Source of the DNA: Acidovorax sp. GW101-3H11
Lineage (GTDB): Bacteria > Pseudomonadota > Gammaproteobacteria > Burkholderiales > Burkholderiaceae_C
Length of the DNA: 64,000 nucleotides
Assembly (NCBI RefSeq): GCF_001633105.1
Contig: NZ_LUKZ01000017.1
Span: 1-64,000, forward strand
Reading direction: 5' to 3'
The translations under genes were made by a program, and so were the position numbers. This document shows, in pieces, positions 21,379 through 30,031 of the stretch (position 1 is the stretch's first letter; every line of letters begins with the position of its first letter). The notes under the pieces are model-generated. The model was not told the DNA's origin, ran no database searches, and saw nothing but the letters and a program-made list of their open reading frames with translations.

Positions 21379-22134
21379 ATGAGTACCGCCATCCTGAGTG
21401 CACTGACCGAAGAGCAAAGCTCCCTGGTCGAGCACCTTGCCCACCCGCAGCGCGTGATGCACGCAGGCCGCGCCTTTTGGCGGGGCGAGCTGCACGACCG
21501 GCCGGTGGTGCTGGCGCTGTCGGGCATTGGCAAGGTGGCGGCCGCCACCACGGCCACGGCGCTGATCGAGCATTTTGGTGTGGCCCGCATCGTGTTCACC
21601 GGGGTGGCCGGGGGCGTGGGCGACGGCGTGAACGTGGGCGACGTGGTGGTGGCGCAGGACTACATCCAGCACGACATGGACGCTTCGCCCCTGTTCCCGC
21701 GCTGGGAGCTGCCGGGCTATGCGCGCAGCCGCCTGCCCTGTGACCCGGTCTTGACTGCTCTGCTTTTGGAAGCGGCTAAGGCATGTGTAGCGGGCGGTAG
21801 CGGCCCATTTGGCTTGAAAAAATCGCCCGATCAGGCGCCCCACCGCGTGCACCACGGCCTGGTGGCCAGCGGCGACCGCTTTGTCTCCACCGCCACTGAA
21901 TCCACCCAGCTGCGCGCCGCGCTGCGGGGCGCCGGGCACGATGTGCTGGCCGTGGAGATGGAAGGCGCCGCCGTGGCCCAGGTCTGCCAGGACTACGGCC
22001 TGCCCTTCGCCGCCGTGCGCACCATCTCCGACCGCGCCGACGACACCGCCCACGGCGACTTCGCCCTGTTCGTGCAGACCGTGGCCAGCCGCTATGCCGA
22101 GCACATGGTGCAGACGCTGCTTCAAAAGCTATAA
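21379..22134 (+). CDS. mtnN: 5'-methylthioadenosine/S-adenosylhomocysteine nucleosidase
   Basis: A 251-residue nucleosidase that removes adenine from MTA and SAH, linking polyamine synthesis, methylation and methionine salvage. LALSGIGKVAAATTATALI, FTGVAGGVGDGVNVGDVV, AVEMEGAAVAQVC and the active-site TISDRADD motif are all present. Residues about 126-149 (LLLEAAKACVAGGSGPFGLK) are encoded by a plus-orientation copy of the 65-base element, and the chain is about 20 residues longer than Escherichia coli MtnN. A second copy directly downstream supplies the last codons and the TAA stop (AAAAGCTATAA). It stands alone after the fadD terminator and converges on corA. Confidence 0.9.
   Translation: MSTAILSALTEEQSSLVEHLAHPQRVMHAGRAFWRGELHDRPVVLALSGIGKVAAATTATALIEHFGVARIVFTGVAGGVGDGVNVGDVVVAQDYIQHDMDASPLFPRWELPGYARSRLPCDPVLTALLLEAAKACVAGGSGPFGLKKSPDQAPHRVHHGLVASGDRFVSTATESTQLRAALRGAGHDVLAVEMEGAAVAQVCQDYGLPFAAVRTISDRADDTAHGDFALFVQTVASRYAEHMVQTLLQKL
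21754..21824 (+). repeat. 65-base dispersed element, copy inside mtnN
   Basis: Runs from TGCTCTGCTTTTGGAAGC to GGCTTGAAAAAATC, with TAGCGGGCGGTAGCGGCCC in the core. It is in frame within mtnN and falls where other family proteins have no matching segment. Confidence 0.7.
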
Positions 22135-22192
22135 ATTTGATAGCTTAAAAGGCAATGTGGACGCGCGCAAAGGCCGATTTTTGCTCAAATTT
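22124..22192 (+). repeat. 65-base dispersed element at the mtnN stop
   Basis: AGCTAT-AAATTTG-ATAGCT forms a perfect 6-bp stem with a 7-base loop. It is followed by GACGCGCGCAAAGGCCG and an AT-rich tail. The TAA of mtnN lies inside the hairpin (GCTATAA). Confidence 0.8.
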
Positions 22193-22263
22193 TCAGCAAA
22201 AATTAGCCTGTAGTGTCTGTCGTAGCAGCACCAAGCCAAGGGCGCGCCCCATCCCAGCGCCAC

Positions 22264-22337
22264 CGAGGAACCGGCTTTGCCGGGCCTCAGGTGGCGTCCC
22301 CCCTCGGGGGGGAAGGCGCGCAGCGCCACAGGGGGGC
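22264..22337 (+). repeat. GC-rich hairpin repeat at the 3' end of corA
   Basis: Contains GAGGAACCGGC-TTT-GCCGGGCCTC as one hairpin and GGCGTCCCCCC / GGGGGGG as another, then AAGGCGCGCAGCGCCACAGG up to the corA stop. A closely similar arrangement sits at the fur stop (40545-40606). It may serve as a terminator or mRNA 3' end for the minus strand. Confidence 0.65.
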
Positions 22338-23323
22338 TACTTCAACCAGCCGCGCTTGCGGAAGTACCACATGGGCCCCAGCGCACTGGCCAGCATCAGC
22401 CCCAGCGCATACGGGTAGCCCAGCGACCAGTCCAGCTCGGGCATGAACTTGAAGTTCATGCCGTACACACTCGCAATCAGCGTGGGCGGCAGCAAGGCGA
22501 CGCTGGCCACCGAGAAGATCTTGATGATCTTGTTCTGGTTGATGTTGATGAAACCAACCGTGGCGTCCATCAAGAAGTTGATCTTGTCGAACAAAAACGC
22601 CGTGTGGTTGTCCAGCGACTCGATGTCGCGCAGGATCTGGCGGGCCTCTTCGAACTGCTCAGCGTTGAGCATCTTGGAGCGCATCATGAAGCTCACCGCG
22701 CGGCGCGTGTCCATCACGTTGCGGCGGATGCGGCCGTTCAAGTCTTCCTGGCGTGCGATGGCGGCCAGCACTTCGCCCGCGCGGGCGTCGGTCACGTCGC
22801 CGGCCAGCACCTGGGTGCTGACCTTTTCCAGCTCGTCATAGATGCCTTCGAGCGTGTCGGCCGAATACTCGGCGTCGGCGTCGAACAGTTTGAGCAGCAC
22901 TTCCTTGGCGTCTTCGATGAGGCCCGGCGCGCGGCGCGCGCGCATGCGCAGCAGGCGGAACACGGGCACGTCTTCATCGTGGATGGAGAACAGCACGCCC
23001 CGGCTCTTGAGGTTGGTGTTGTGCTGGTTCAGGATGAAGGCCACGCGCACCGAGCGCGGGTCTTCGTCGTCGTCGATCAGAAAGTCGCTGCGGATGTGCA
23101 GCTCGCCGTTGTCTTCTTCGTAGAAGCGGGCGGATTCCTCGATGTCCTCGTCCATCGCATCCTCGGGGATGGACAGGCCGTAGTGCTGCTTGATCCAGCG
23201 TTTTTCTTCGAGCGTGGGGGCTTCCAGGTCCACCCAGATCGGCTGGAACTTGGTCAGCTCTTCCAGGGACTCTATTTCTTCCTGGAACAGCCGGCCATTG
23301 GCGAGCGTAAAGATGTTGAGCAT
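22337..23323 (-). CDS. corA: Magnesium/cobalt transporter CorA
   Basis: A 328-residue CorA-family channel for divalent cations, pentameric in the inner membrane. A long acidic cytoplasmic domain (residues 1 to about 265, with DDDEDPRSVRV) precedes two C-terminal membrane helices joined by the selectivity loop. The GMN signature is present in IASVYGMNFKFMPE. The C-terminal tail is basic (WYFRKRGWLK). The stop lies in a GC-rich hairpin repeat. It is transcribed alone; the 185 bases upstream to the UDG-like gene hold no gene I can support. Confidence 0.94.
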   Translation of the reverse strand: MLNIFTLANGRLFQEEIESLEELTKFQPIWVDLEAPTLEEKRWIKQHYGLSIPEDAMDEDIEESARFYEEDNGELHIRSDFLIDDDEDPRSVRVAFILNQHNTNLKSRGVLFSIHDEDVPVFRLLRMRARRAPGLIEDAKEVLLKLFDADAEYSADTLEGIYDELEKVSTQVLAGDVTDARAGEVLAAIARQEDLNGRIRRNVMDTRRAVSFMMRSKMLNAEQFEEARQILRDIESLDNHTAFLFDKINFLMDATVGFININQNKIIKIFSVASVALLPPTLIASVYGMNFKFMPELDWSLGYPYALGLMLASALGPMWYFRKRGWLK

Positions 23324-23508
23324 GGGCTCACTCCCTTGTGTGTGGCAACTGCGGTGTGGGGGTCTGGGTTGCTTTCAACCCCCACCGGCAGGCCGGGGAG
23401 CTGAAAGCTACCAACTCGGGTAGGTTTCCAAGGAGCTGTCTCCGTCAAAAATGGACAAGTCGCGGATTATGGCACCGGGAGGGTGCCGGGCGGCCGCGTT
23501 GGGCGGGA

Positions 23509-24279
23509 TCAAGGAGAGCCAGCGCTCGCGCCACGCACCAGCGCCAGGGCATGGCACAGGTCGGCCCAGGCGGCGGCCTTGGTGTCTTGCGAGCGCAGCA
23601 AAAAGGCCGGGTCGTAGGTCACCACGGCAGGGCAGCCCGCCAGCTGGTGTGGGCCCGCCCGCAGGCGGCCCAGCGGCTCGGTGCGACCCAGGGCGGCGCG
23701 CGCGGCCACATGGCCCAGCACCAGCACCATGGCAGGCTGCAGCGTGGCCACGGCATCGGCCAGGGTGGCGGGGATGTGGGCGCTGGCTTCGGTGCCGGGC
23801 GCGGGCCGCTCCAGCGCCGCGAAGTAGACGCGCGGGTGCTTGTGCAACTGCATGGCGCGCAGCATGTTGTCGAGCAGGCGCCCGGCATCGCCGCCCAACG
23901 GGTCGGCGGGGGTGGGGCTCTCTGCCACGATCAGCCAGCCGTTGCCCAGGCCCGTGGGGGTCTGCGCCGGGTCGGCTGTGGGGTACAGCGCCCGGGGGGC
24001 ATGCAGCAGCAACGCCGGGGCGCCCGGGCCTGTGGCAGGTGCAGCCTGTTGGCTGGCGGGCGGTGTGCGTGGTGCGGCGGCAGGTGGTGGCGGCGCGCTG
24101 CGGGGCGCCGCCACCACGGGGGCCGGGGCGGGCAGGGGGGCTGCCTGGGGGGCAGCCGGGAGGCGGGCCTCCACAGCGGCCGCAGCGGGGGGAGCCGGGG
24201 TGGCCGGTGGCGGGCCCCACACGGTGACCCCCATTTCTTGCAGCATGGCGCGCTGGCGCGCATCGAGGTGGAGGCTCAT
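23509..24279 (-). CDS. Uracil-DNA glycosylase-like protein, degenerate
   Basis: A 256-residue protein with a Pro/Ala-rich low-complexity stretch (about residues 25-100) and then a domain resembling family-4 uracil-DNA glycosylase (GRLLDNMLRAMQL, MVLVLGHVAARAALG, VVTYDPAFLLR). Key features are altered. The N-terminal CxxC and the KCRPP cysteine of the iron-sulfur cluster are absent, GEAPG is replaced by AESPTP, and the His of TYHP is Asp in TYDP. It may therefore lack glycosylase activity and do something else. The start MSLHLDARQRAMLQEMG is chosen because the longer frame overlaps rimI. It is the last gene of a minus-strand group with rimI and tsaB. Confidence 0.65.
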   Translation of the reverse strand: MSLHLDARQRAMLQEMGVTVWGPPPATPAPPAAAAVEARLPAAPQAAPLPAPAPVVAAPRSAPPPPAAAPRTPPASQQAAPATGPGAPALLLHAPRALYPTADPAQTPTGLGNGWLIVAESPTPADPLGGDAGRLLDNMLRAMQLHKHPRVYFAALERPAPGTEASAHIPATLADAVATLQPAMVLVLGHVAARAALGRTEPLGRLRAGPHQLAGCPAVVTYDPAFLLRSQDTKAAAWADLCHALALVRGASAGSP

Positions 24280-24338
24280 ACAGGCAGGCAGTCGGTGGGT
24301 TCTTGGCGGGCAGGCGGGCGAGCGGGTGGCAGTGGGGG

Positions 24339-24842
24339 TTACAGCCCCAGGCTCATGACCACGGCGTCCTCGCGCTGGCCATGGTCCGCCGGGTAGTAGC
24401 GTTTGCGGTCGCCCACGCGGCGAAAGCCGTGGGTCTGGTAGATGGCCTGGGCGCGCAGGTTGCTGGCGCGCACTTCCAGCCACAGCCACTGCGCGCCGCG
24501 CCCGCGCGACCACAGGGCCAGCGCATCCAGCAGCACACGCGCCCAGCCCTGGCGCTGGAACTCGGGGGTGACGGTGATGTTGAGCAGGTGCACCTCATCC
24601 ACCCCCATCATGGCCACGAAGTAGCCCAGCAGGTGGTCGCCCGCCATCAGCACCTGCGCCTGGTAGCCCGAGGCCAGGGCGTCGGTGAAGTTGCCACGCG
24701 TCCACGGGTGCGAGTAGGCGCGCTGCTCCACGGCGAGCACGGCATCGAGCCGGTCCAGCGTGAGCGCTTCAAAACGCGCCTCGGGGCGGGCCGAGGCCGT
24801 GTCGTCTGCGGCCGTGGAAGAAGGGGTGGGCAAGGCACTCAT
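24339..24842 (-). CDS. rimI: Ribosomal protein S18-alanine N-acetyltransferase
   Basis: A 167-residue GNAT acetyltransferase. After a disordered leader of about 20 residues comes the fold with the acetyl-CoA loop TPEFQRQGWARVLLDALA. The RimI-type elements are SHPWTRGNFTDAL, LLNITVTPEFQ, LEVRASNLRAQAIYQTHGF and RKRYYPADHGQREDAVVM. It acetylates the N-terminal Ala of S18 in enterobacteria. Its ATG overlaps the tsaB stop (ATGA), a pairing typical of tsaB-rimI operons, so the two are coupled. The UDG-like gene follows 59 bases on. Confidence 0.93.
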   Translation of the reverse strand: MSALPTPSSTAADDTASARPEARFEALTLDRLDAVLAVEQRAYSHPWTRGNFTDALASGYQAQVLMAGDHLLGYFVAMMGVDEVHLLNITVTPEFQRQGWARVLLDALALWSRGRGAQWLWLEVRASNLRAQAIYQTHGFRRVGDRKRYYPADHGQREDAVVMSLGL

Positions 24843-25576
24843 GCGGAGCTCGGGGGCGTGGCCACGGCCTGGGCGGCGCGCAGCGCGGCGCGTTCGGTGG
24901 TGGTTTGCGCCACTTTATCGCGGATGTAGCGCGGCAGCGCGTCGCTGGCGGGCACGGCCGCCCCGGCGGCTATCAGCGCGGGCGCCAGGCGCAGCAGTGC
25001 GGTGGCGGTAGGCAGGGCGGCGACATGGCGGGCGCCCGCCGCCAGCCGCTCGCCGTAGGGCGCTTGGGCGTTGCCCACCACCGTCCAGTCAGCGGGCACC
25101 TGCACGGATTCGGGCTTGCTCAGGCCAAAGTCGGCATCGGCCACCCATTGGCCGCTGGCGGCCTGCAATCCCGGCACATATTGGCAGCGCGTGTGGTAGA
25201 CCTCGTCCATGCGAGCATCCAGCACGGCCACCACCTGGGTGCAGCCATGCTGGTGGCGGGCTTCCTCGGCCACGGCGAGCAGGGTGTCTACGGGCAGCAC
25301 GGGCACGCCCTGGCCGCCGCGCGCCCCAAAGGCCAGCCCCTGGGCCACGGCGCAGGCCGTGCGCAGCCCGGTGAACGAGCCGGGGCCCCGCCCGAAGGCG
25401 ATCACATCCAGCGTGTCGAACGACAGGCCCGCCTGCTCCATCAGGGCGCGCACGGCAGGAATCAGCGTGGCCGAGGCTTGCGCGCCGCCAGGCCCCTGGT
25501 GCTGCCAGACGCCGTCGCCGTGCTGTACGGCGATGGAGAGGGTGTCGGTGCTGGTGTCGAAAGCGAGCAGGTTCAT
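24839..25576 (-). CDS. tsaB: tRNA threonylcarbamoyladenosine biosynthesis protein TsaB
   Basis: A 245-residue member of the TsaB/TsaD ASKHA fold, partner of TsaD and TsaE in transferring threonylcarbamoyl to A37 of tRNAs reading ANN codons. It begins MNLLAFDTSTDTLSIAV. The characteristic VIAFGRGPGSFTGLRTACAV sits near residues 57-76, and VVAVLDARMDEVYHTRC follows. The longer upstream frame has no family support. Sua5, which makes the threonylcarbamoyl-AMP substrate, is about 6 kb away (31061-32077); TsaD and TsaE are not in this window. Confidence 0.94.
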   Translation of the reverse strand: MNLLAFDTSTDTLSIAVQHGDGVWQHQGPGGAQASATLIPAVRALMEQAGLSFDTLDVIAFGRGPGSFTGLRTACAVAQGLAFGARGGQGVPVLPVDTLLAVAEEARHQHGCTQVVAVLDARMDEVYHTRCQYVPGLQAASGQWVADADFGLSKPESVQVPADWTVVGNAQAPYGERLAAGARHVAALPTATALLRLAPALIAAGAAVPASDALPRYIRDKVAQTTTERAALRAAQAVATPPSSA

Positions 25577-25616
25577 GGGCCGGGGGGTGTCTGGTGCATG
25601 TGCGGGAGCGCAGGGG

Positions 25617-26612
25617 TCAGGGAACGGCGCGGCGCGGGGCCGTGTTGGCCGGGGCTGCCGGGGACGGGTTGGTGCGCAGCACGCCCACAAGGATACCGGC
25701 GGTCACCAGCAGCAGCCCGGCGACGAGGCTCCAGTGCATGGGCTCGCCCAGGAACAGCACCGCGCCCATGGCCGACAGCCCGGGCACCAGCGCCGTGATC
25801 ATGGTGGAGCGCACCGGCCCGAAGTGCTGGATCATGCGCGTGAACGCAATGCCCGAGACCACCACCGAGCCCCCGCCCTGGAAGGCCATCTGGAAGGCGA
25901 TCTCGGTCCACGGCGCCTGGGCCAGATGGCTGGTCACGGCGCCCAGCGCAATCAGCAGGGCGTAGGCGGGCACATACACCAGGCATGCCAGCGCCGTGAT
26001 GGCGATGGTGGCCTGCACCGCGTCCACCGCATGGCGCCGCGCGAGCACGCTGTAGGTGGCCCAGCAGGCTGCGGCCAGCATGAACAGCAGGTCGCCCTTC
26101 CAGACATCACCGCCCGAGAAGGCCGCCAGCAGGCTGCGCCCCCCCACCAGCAGATCGCCCGCCACGATCAGCGCCAGCCCGGCCGCGCGCAGGGGCGTGA
26201 TGTGGTCGCGCAGCAGCCAGGCGGCCAGCAGCGCCGTCCACAGCGGCAGGCTGCCGGGCATGAGCACCGAGGCATGGGTGGCCGGGGCATGGAAGAAGCC
26301 CGCATAGGCCAGCAGCGCGTAGAGCAGGCCGCCAAACAGTCCCAGCAGGGCCGTGGTGCGCAGCGGCAGGGGCGAGATGCCCGCCAGGCTGGAGGGCGGG
26401 GCGGATGCCCCCAGCGCCTGCACGCGCCGCCGCACCATCCACCAGCCCCAGGGCAGCAGCACCAGGCTGGCGCCGGTGATGCGCAGCAGGGCGATGTCCA
26501 ACGGCGTGAGCGTGCGCTGGGCCGAGGCACGGGCGATGACGATGAAGCCCGTCCAGATGGTGACCGTCACAACGACTGCCAGCAAGCCCACGGCGCGAGG
26601 AGAAAAACGCAT
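25617..26612 (-). CDS. EamA/DMT-family transporter
   Basis: A 331-residue protein with ten predicted membrane helices in two EamA repeats (first from AVGLLAVVVTVTIWTGF, second from LLFMLAAACWATYSVLARR). The pattern is typical of drug/metabolite exporters of the RhaT/EamA clan, located in the inner membrane. The substrate cannot be predicted; many relatives export amino acids or metabolites. The start MRFSPRAVGLL is preferred to a long upstream frame that overlaps dacB. It ends 41 bases before tsaB on the same strand, so it may lead that transcript. Confidence 0.85.
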   Translation of the reverse strand: MRFSPRAVGLLAVVVTVTIWTGFIVIARASAQRTLTPLDIALLRITGASLVLLPWGWWMVRRRVQALGASAPPSSLAGISPLPLRTTALLGLFGGLLYALLAYAGFFHAPATHASVLMPGSLPLWTALLAAWLLRDHITPLRAAGLALIVAGDLLVGGRSLLAAFSGGDVWKGDLLFMLAAACWATYSVLARRHAVDAVQATIAITALACLVYVPAYALLIALGAVTSHLAQAPWTEIAFQMAFQGGGSVVVSGIAFTRMIQHFGPVRSTMITALVPGLSAMGAVLFLGEPMHWSLVAGLLLVTAGILVGVLRTNPSPAAPANTAPRRAVP

Positions 26613-26695
26613 GGGGGGATTATCGGTGGCCGGTGCGGGCGACGCTGGCGGCGGGCGCACGCGGGTGGCCCGGTAGCGGGCGATAGACTCCCGCC

Positions 26696-28162
26696 ATGCT
26701 GTCTGTTCCTGTTGTCTGGCGCTGTACCGCGCCGCGTGGTGTGTTGCTGGGGGCCATGTTGTGGCTGGCGTTGGCAGGGGGCGCAAGCGCCCAGGCACCG
26801 GCGCCTTCGCCCAGCCCCTTGCCCGCCGAGGTAGAGGCCGCCCTGGCCCGGGCCCGGTTGCCCCGCGAGGCGCTGGCGGTGCTGGTGGTCGATGCCCAGG
26901 GCAGCGCGCGCACGGCCCCCCGGCTTGCACACCGTGCCCAGGTGCCCGTCAACCCGGCATCGGTGATGAAGCTGGTGACCACTTACGCTGCACTGGAGCA
27001 GCTGGGCCCGGCCTATGTGTGGAACACCCCGGTCTATCTGCAGGGCGCGGTGCAGGACGGCAGCCTGCGTGGCAATGTCTACATCCAGGGCCAGGGCGAT
27101 CCCAAGCTGGTCATGGAGCGCCTGTGGCTGCTGATGCGGCGCCTGCAGGGCCAGGGCATCCAGGTCATCGTGGGCGACATCGTGCTGGACCGCACGGCGT
27201 TCGACCTGCCCGAGCAGGACCCGGCGCGTTTTGACGGCGAGCCGCTGCGCCCCTACAACGCCGCGCCCGATGCCTTGCTGCTCAACTTCAAGTCGTCGGT
27301 CATGACCTTTGTGCCCGACGCCGCCGCCGGGCTGGCGCGCATCCAGTACGACCCGCCGCTGGCAGGCGTGCAGCGCCAGGCCACGGTGGCGCTGGCCGCA
27401 CCGGGCACCGAATGTGGCGACTGGCGGGGCGCCCTGCGGGCCGAACTGTCCGACCCGGCCAAGGTGGGTTTCCAGGGTGTGTACCCGGCTGCGTGCGGCG
27501 AGCGCGTGTGGCCCGTGGCCGCTGCCGACCCCCGGGGCTTTGCGGCGCGGGCGGTGGAGGGCATGTGGCGCGAGCTGGGCGGCAAGCTCACGGGCACGGT
27601 GCGCGACGGCAAGGTGCCTGCGGGCCTCAAGCCCGCGTTTGTGGTCACGTCACCCGCCCTGGCCGAGGTGGTGCGCGATGTGAACAAGTACAGCAACAAC
27701 GTGATGGCGCAGCAGGTGTTCCTGACCCTGGCGCTGCAGAAGAACGGCGTGGCGACCTACGACGGCGCGCGCGAGGCGCTGCGCCAGTGGTGGCAGGGCC
27801 GCCTGGGCGACGTGGAATTGCCCCAGGTGGACAACGGCGCCGGCCTGAGCCGCGATGCGCGCCTCACGGCCCAGGCGCTGGCGCGCATGCTGCAGGTGGC
27901 CTGGGCATCGCCATCCATGCCGGAATTGCTGGCCTCGCTGCCCATCTCGGGGGTGGATGGCACGCTGCGCCGCAGCCAGAGCCGCGCGGGCACCGCCCAC
28001 CTCAAGACGGGCAGCCTGCGCGACGTGATGGCCATCGCAGGCTATGTCCACGCAGCGAGCGGGCGCCGCTATGTGCTGGTGGCGGTCGTCAACCATGCCA
28101 GCGCGGGCGCCGCGCGGCCCGTGCTCGACAGCCTCATCGACTGGACCGCGCGCGACCAGTGA
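26696..28162 (+). CDS. dacB: D-alanyl-D-alanine carboxypeptidase/endopeptidase (PBP4)
   Basis: A 488-residue periplasmic class C penicillin-binding protein that trims D-Ala and cuts peptidoglycan cross-links. A signal peptide ends at SAQA (about residue 34). The active-site triad motifs are in order: S89-x-x-K92 in NPASVMKL, SNN in NKYSNNVMAQ, and KTG in HLKTGSLRD. The extra domain inserted between SxxK and SxN is of the usual size for PBP4. It is divergent from the EamA transporter and followed by a small transporter on the same strand. Confidence 0.94.
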   Translation: MLSVPVVWRCTAPRGVLLGAMLWLALAGGASAQAPAPSPSPLPAEVEAALARARLPREALAVLVVDAQGSARTAPRLAHRAQVPVNPASVMKLVTTYAALEQLGPAYVWNTPVYLQGAVQDGSLRGNVYIQGQGDPKLVMERLWLLMRRLQGQGIQVIVGDIVLDRTAFDLPEQDPARFDGEPLRPYNAAPDALLLNFKSSVMTFVPDAAAGLARIQYDPPLAGVQRQATVALAAPGTECGDWRGALRAELSDPAKVGFQGVYPAACGERVWPVAAADPRGFAARAVEGMWRELGGKLTGTVRDGKVPAGLKPAFVVTSPALAEVVRDVNKYSNNVMAQQVFLTLALQKNGVATYDGAREALRQWWQGRLGDVELPQVDNGAGLSRDARLTAQALARMLQVAWASPSMPELLASLPISGVDGTLRRSQSRAGTAHLKTGSLRDVMAIAGYVHAASGRRYVLVAVVNHASAGAARPVLDSLIDWTARDQ

Positions 28163-28208
28163 CCGGACAACCCAACCCCCCCGGTGCAGCCTGGCTGCCC
28201 CGCCCACC

Positions 28209-28478
28209 ATGCAACTCCCTGAACTCATCGGCTATCTGGCCGCCACCCTCACCACCTGCAGTTTTGTGCCCCAGGCACTGCAGACCTTTCGCACACGAGA
28301 CGTGAGCGGCATCTCCCTGGGCATGTACAGCGTGTTCACGGCCGGGGTGGCGCTGTGGCTGGTCTACGGGCTGGCCCTGGCTGCCTGGCCCATCGTGGTC
28401 GCCAACGCCATCACGCTGGCGCTGGCAGGCACCATTTTGGGTATGAAGGTCCGCTACGGCGTGCGCGGCGCGGGCTGA
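28209..28478 (+). CDS. SemiSWEET-type sugar transporter
   Basis: An 89-residue membrane protein with three helices and the PQ-loop/MtN3 signature (IGYLAATLTTCSFVPQALQT, then RDVSGISLGMYSVFTAGVAL and WLVYGLALAAWPIVVANAI). Bacterial SemiSWEETs dimerise to carry sugars across the inner membrane; the substrate is not known here. The start MQLPELIGYLAA lies 46 bases after the dacB stop. The length is normal for the family. Confidence 0.88.
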   Translation: MQLPELIGYLAATLTTCSFVPQALQTFRTRDVSGISLGMYSVFTAGVALWLVYGLALAAWPIVVANAITLALAGTILGMKVRYGVRGAG

Positions 28479-28610
28479 GCCGGGCGGCCGCCCGGCAGCG
28501 GCTGTCGCGCAGGTGTCATCGGGCCCGGTTTCACGCGTTATCCCCTATGGATGCTGCAGCGCAGGTGCGCGCACGATGCATCGTTTTTCACTGACCCGAG
28601 GGACCCATCC

Positions 28611-29909
28611 ATGAACTACTTCCGTCTTACCTGTGTTGCCGCCGCTGCGCTTGTGCTTGTTGCCTGCGGGGGCTCCGACGACCCGGTGCGTGGCGCACTG
28701 ATTGATCCGCCCGCCACGGTGACCACGCTGACCGCTGCGCAGATCGACGCCAGCACCTCCAGCGCGGGCCTGCAGGCCCTCACCGGCAAGGCCAAGTGCG
28801 ATGTGAAGGTGGTGGCACTGAACTACGCCACCGTGGGCGCCAAGAGCGGCGAAAACACCAATGCATCGGGCGTGATGCTGGTGCCCGGCGGCAGCTGCAC
28901 CACGGCAGCGCCGCTGCTGGCCTATGCCAAGGGCACCGATGTGCAAAAGCCCCGCACGCTGGCCAACCCGCAGGACTCCGAAACCTTCCTGCTGGCCGCG
29001 ATGTACGCCGCCCAAGGCTATGCCGTGGTGGCCACGGACTACCTGGGCTTTGCCAAATCCACCTACAGCTACCACCCCTACCTCCATGCCGACTCCGAAG
29101 CCACGTCGGTGATCGACTCGGTGCGTGCCGCGCGCAACGCTGCGGGCGCCGTGGGGGCCAACCTGTCGGGCAAGGTCATGTTCACGGGGTACTCGCAAGG
29201 CGGGCATTCGTCGATGGCGGCGCACCGGGCTGCCGAGCGCGACTACGGTACGGAATTCAACGTGGTGGCAGGCGCCCACCTGGCGGGCCCCTACAACCTG
29301 TCGGGTTCGCTGCGCATCCCCGATGCGATCGCAGGCGTGCAGTTCTTCGTGCCCTACCTCGTGACCTCGTGGCAGAAGGTTTATGGCAATGTGTACACCG
29401 ATGTGAAGCAGGTCTTCAAGGCACCGTACTCGGGCTACATCGAGAACCTGCTGCCCAACCCCACGATGACCTACACCACACTGCTCACCTCGGGCACCCT
29501 GCCTGCGGGCACGCCCAATCAGGCGCGTGATGCACTGTTCCAGTCCGACTTCATCACGGGCTCGCAGACCAGCACCACCCACCCGCTGTACCTGGCGGCC
29601 AAGAAGAACGACCTGCTCGGCTGGAACCCCAAGGCGCGCGTGCTGCTGTGTGGCGGTGCGGGCGACCCCACGGTGCCCCCTGCCGTGCACCAGGTTGTCA
29701 TGAAGGCCGACTTCGACAGCCGGGGCCTGACCAATGTGAGTTCGGTGGACGTGGATGCCGCCATCCAGGCCACCTTCGGCCCCGGCGGCAAGGCGCCCAC
29801 CGACCCCACCTCGGCGGCATTCGCCACCTACTACGGCGCCTACCACGGCACCTACGAGCCACCGTTCTGCCACGCACAGGCCCGTGCCGTGTTCGACACG
29901 GTCAAGTAA
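28611..29909 (+). CDS. Secreted alpha/beta-hydrolase lipoprotein (lipase/esterase-like)
   Basis: A 432-residue predicted lipoprotein; the signal peptide ends in the lipobox LVLVAC. The mature part has an alpha/beta-hydrolase fold. The nucleophile elbow GYSQGGHSS is near residue 202, a strand-like TDYLGF precedes it, and the acid (GAGDPTVPP) and His (YHGTYEPPFCH) candidates lie in the C-terminal third. It resembles secretory lipases and polyhydroxyalkanoate-type depolymerases, but the substrate is unknown. The start at 28611 fits the lipoprotein signal; an upstream in-frame ATG gives a leader with no signal. It ends at a strong bidirectional terminator shared with the next gene. Confidence 0.82.
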   Translation: MNYFRLTCVAAAALVLVACGGSDDPVRGALIDPPATVTTLTAAQIDASTSSAGLQALTGKAKCDVKVVALNYATVGAKSGENTNASGVMLVPGGSCTTAAPLLAYAKGTDVQKPRTLANPQDSETFLLAAMYAAQGYAVVATDYLGFAKSTYSYHPYLHADSEATSVIDSVRAARNAAGAVGANLSGKVMFTGYSQGGHSSMAAHRAAERDYGTEFNVVAGAHLAGPYNLSGSLRIPDAIAGVQFFVPYLVTSWQKVYGNVYTDVKQVFKAPYSGYIENLLPNPTMTYTTLLTSGTLPAGTPNQARDALFQSDFITGSQTSTTHPLYLAAKKNDLLGWNPKARVLLCGGAGDPTVPPAVHQVVMKADFDSRGLTNVSSVDVDAAIQATFGPGGKAPTDPTSAAFATYYGAYHGTYEPPFCHAQARAVFDTVK

Positions 29910-29952
29910 GCTGCCTGGGGCCCTTGGCTCCTGTGCCCCTGTTGGGCAAAGC

Positions 29953-29981
29953 AAAAAGCCGACCCTCGGGTCGGCTTTTTT
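29953..29981 (+). terminator. Bidirectional rho-independent terminator
   Basis: AGCCGACCC-TC-GGGTCGGCT is a perfect 9-bp stem with A-run and T-run on either side. It lies between convergent genes and can serve both strands. Confidence 0.92.
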
Positions 29982-30031
29982 GTGGCTGCAGCCCTGGCAC
30001 CTCCGCGCGCGGCGGCCAGGCGCATCGTGCG

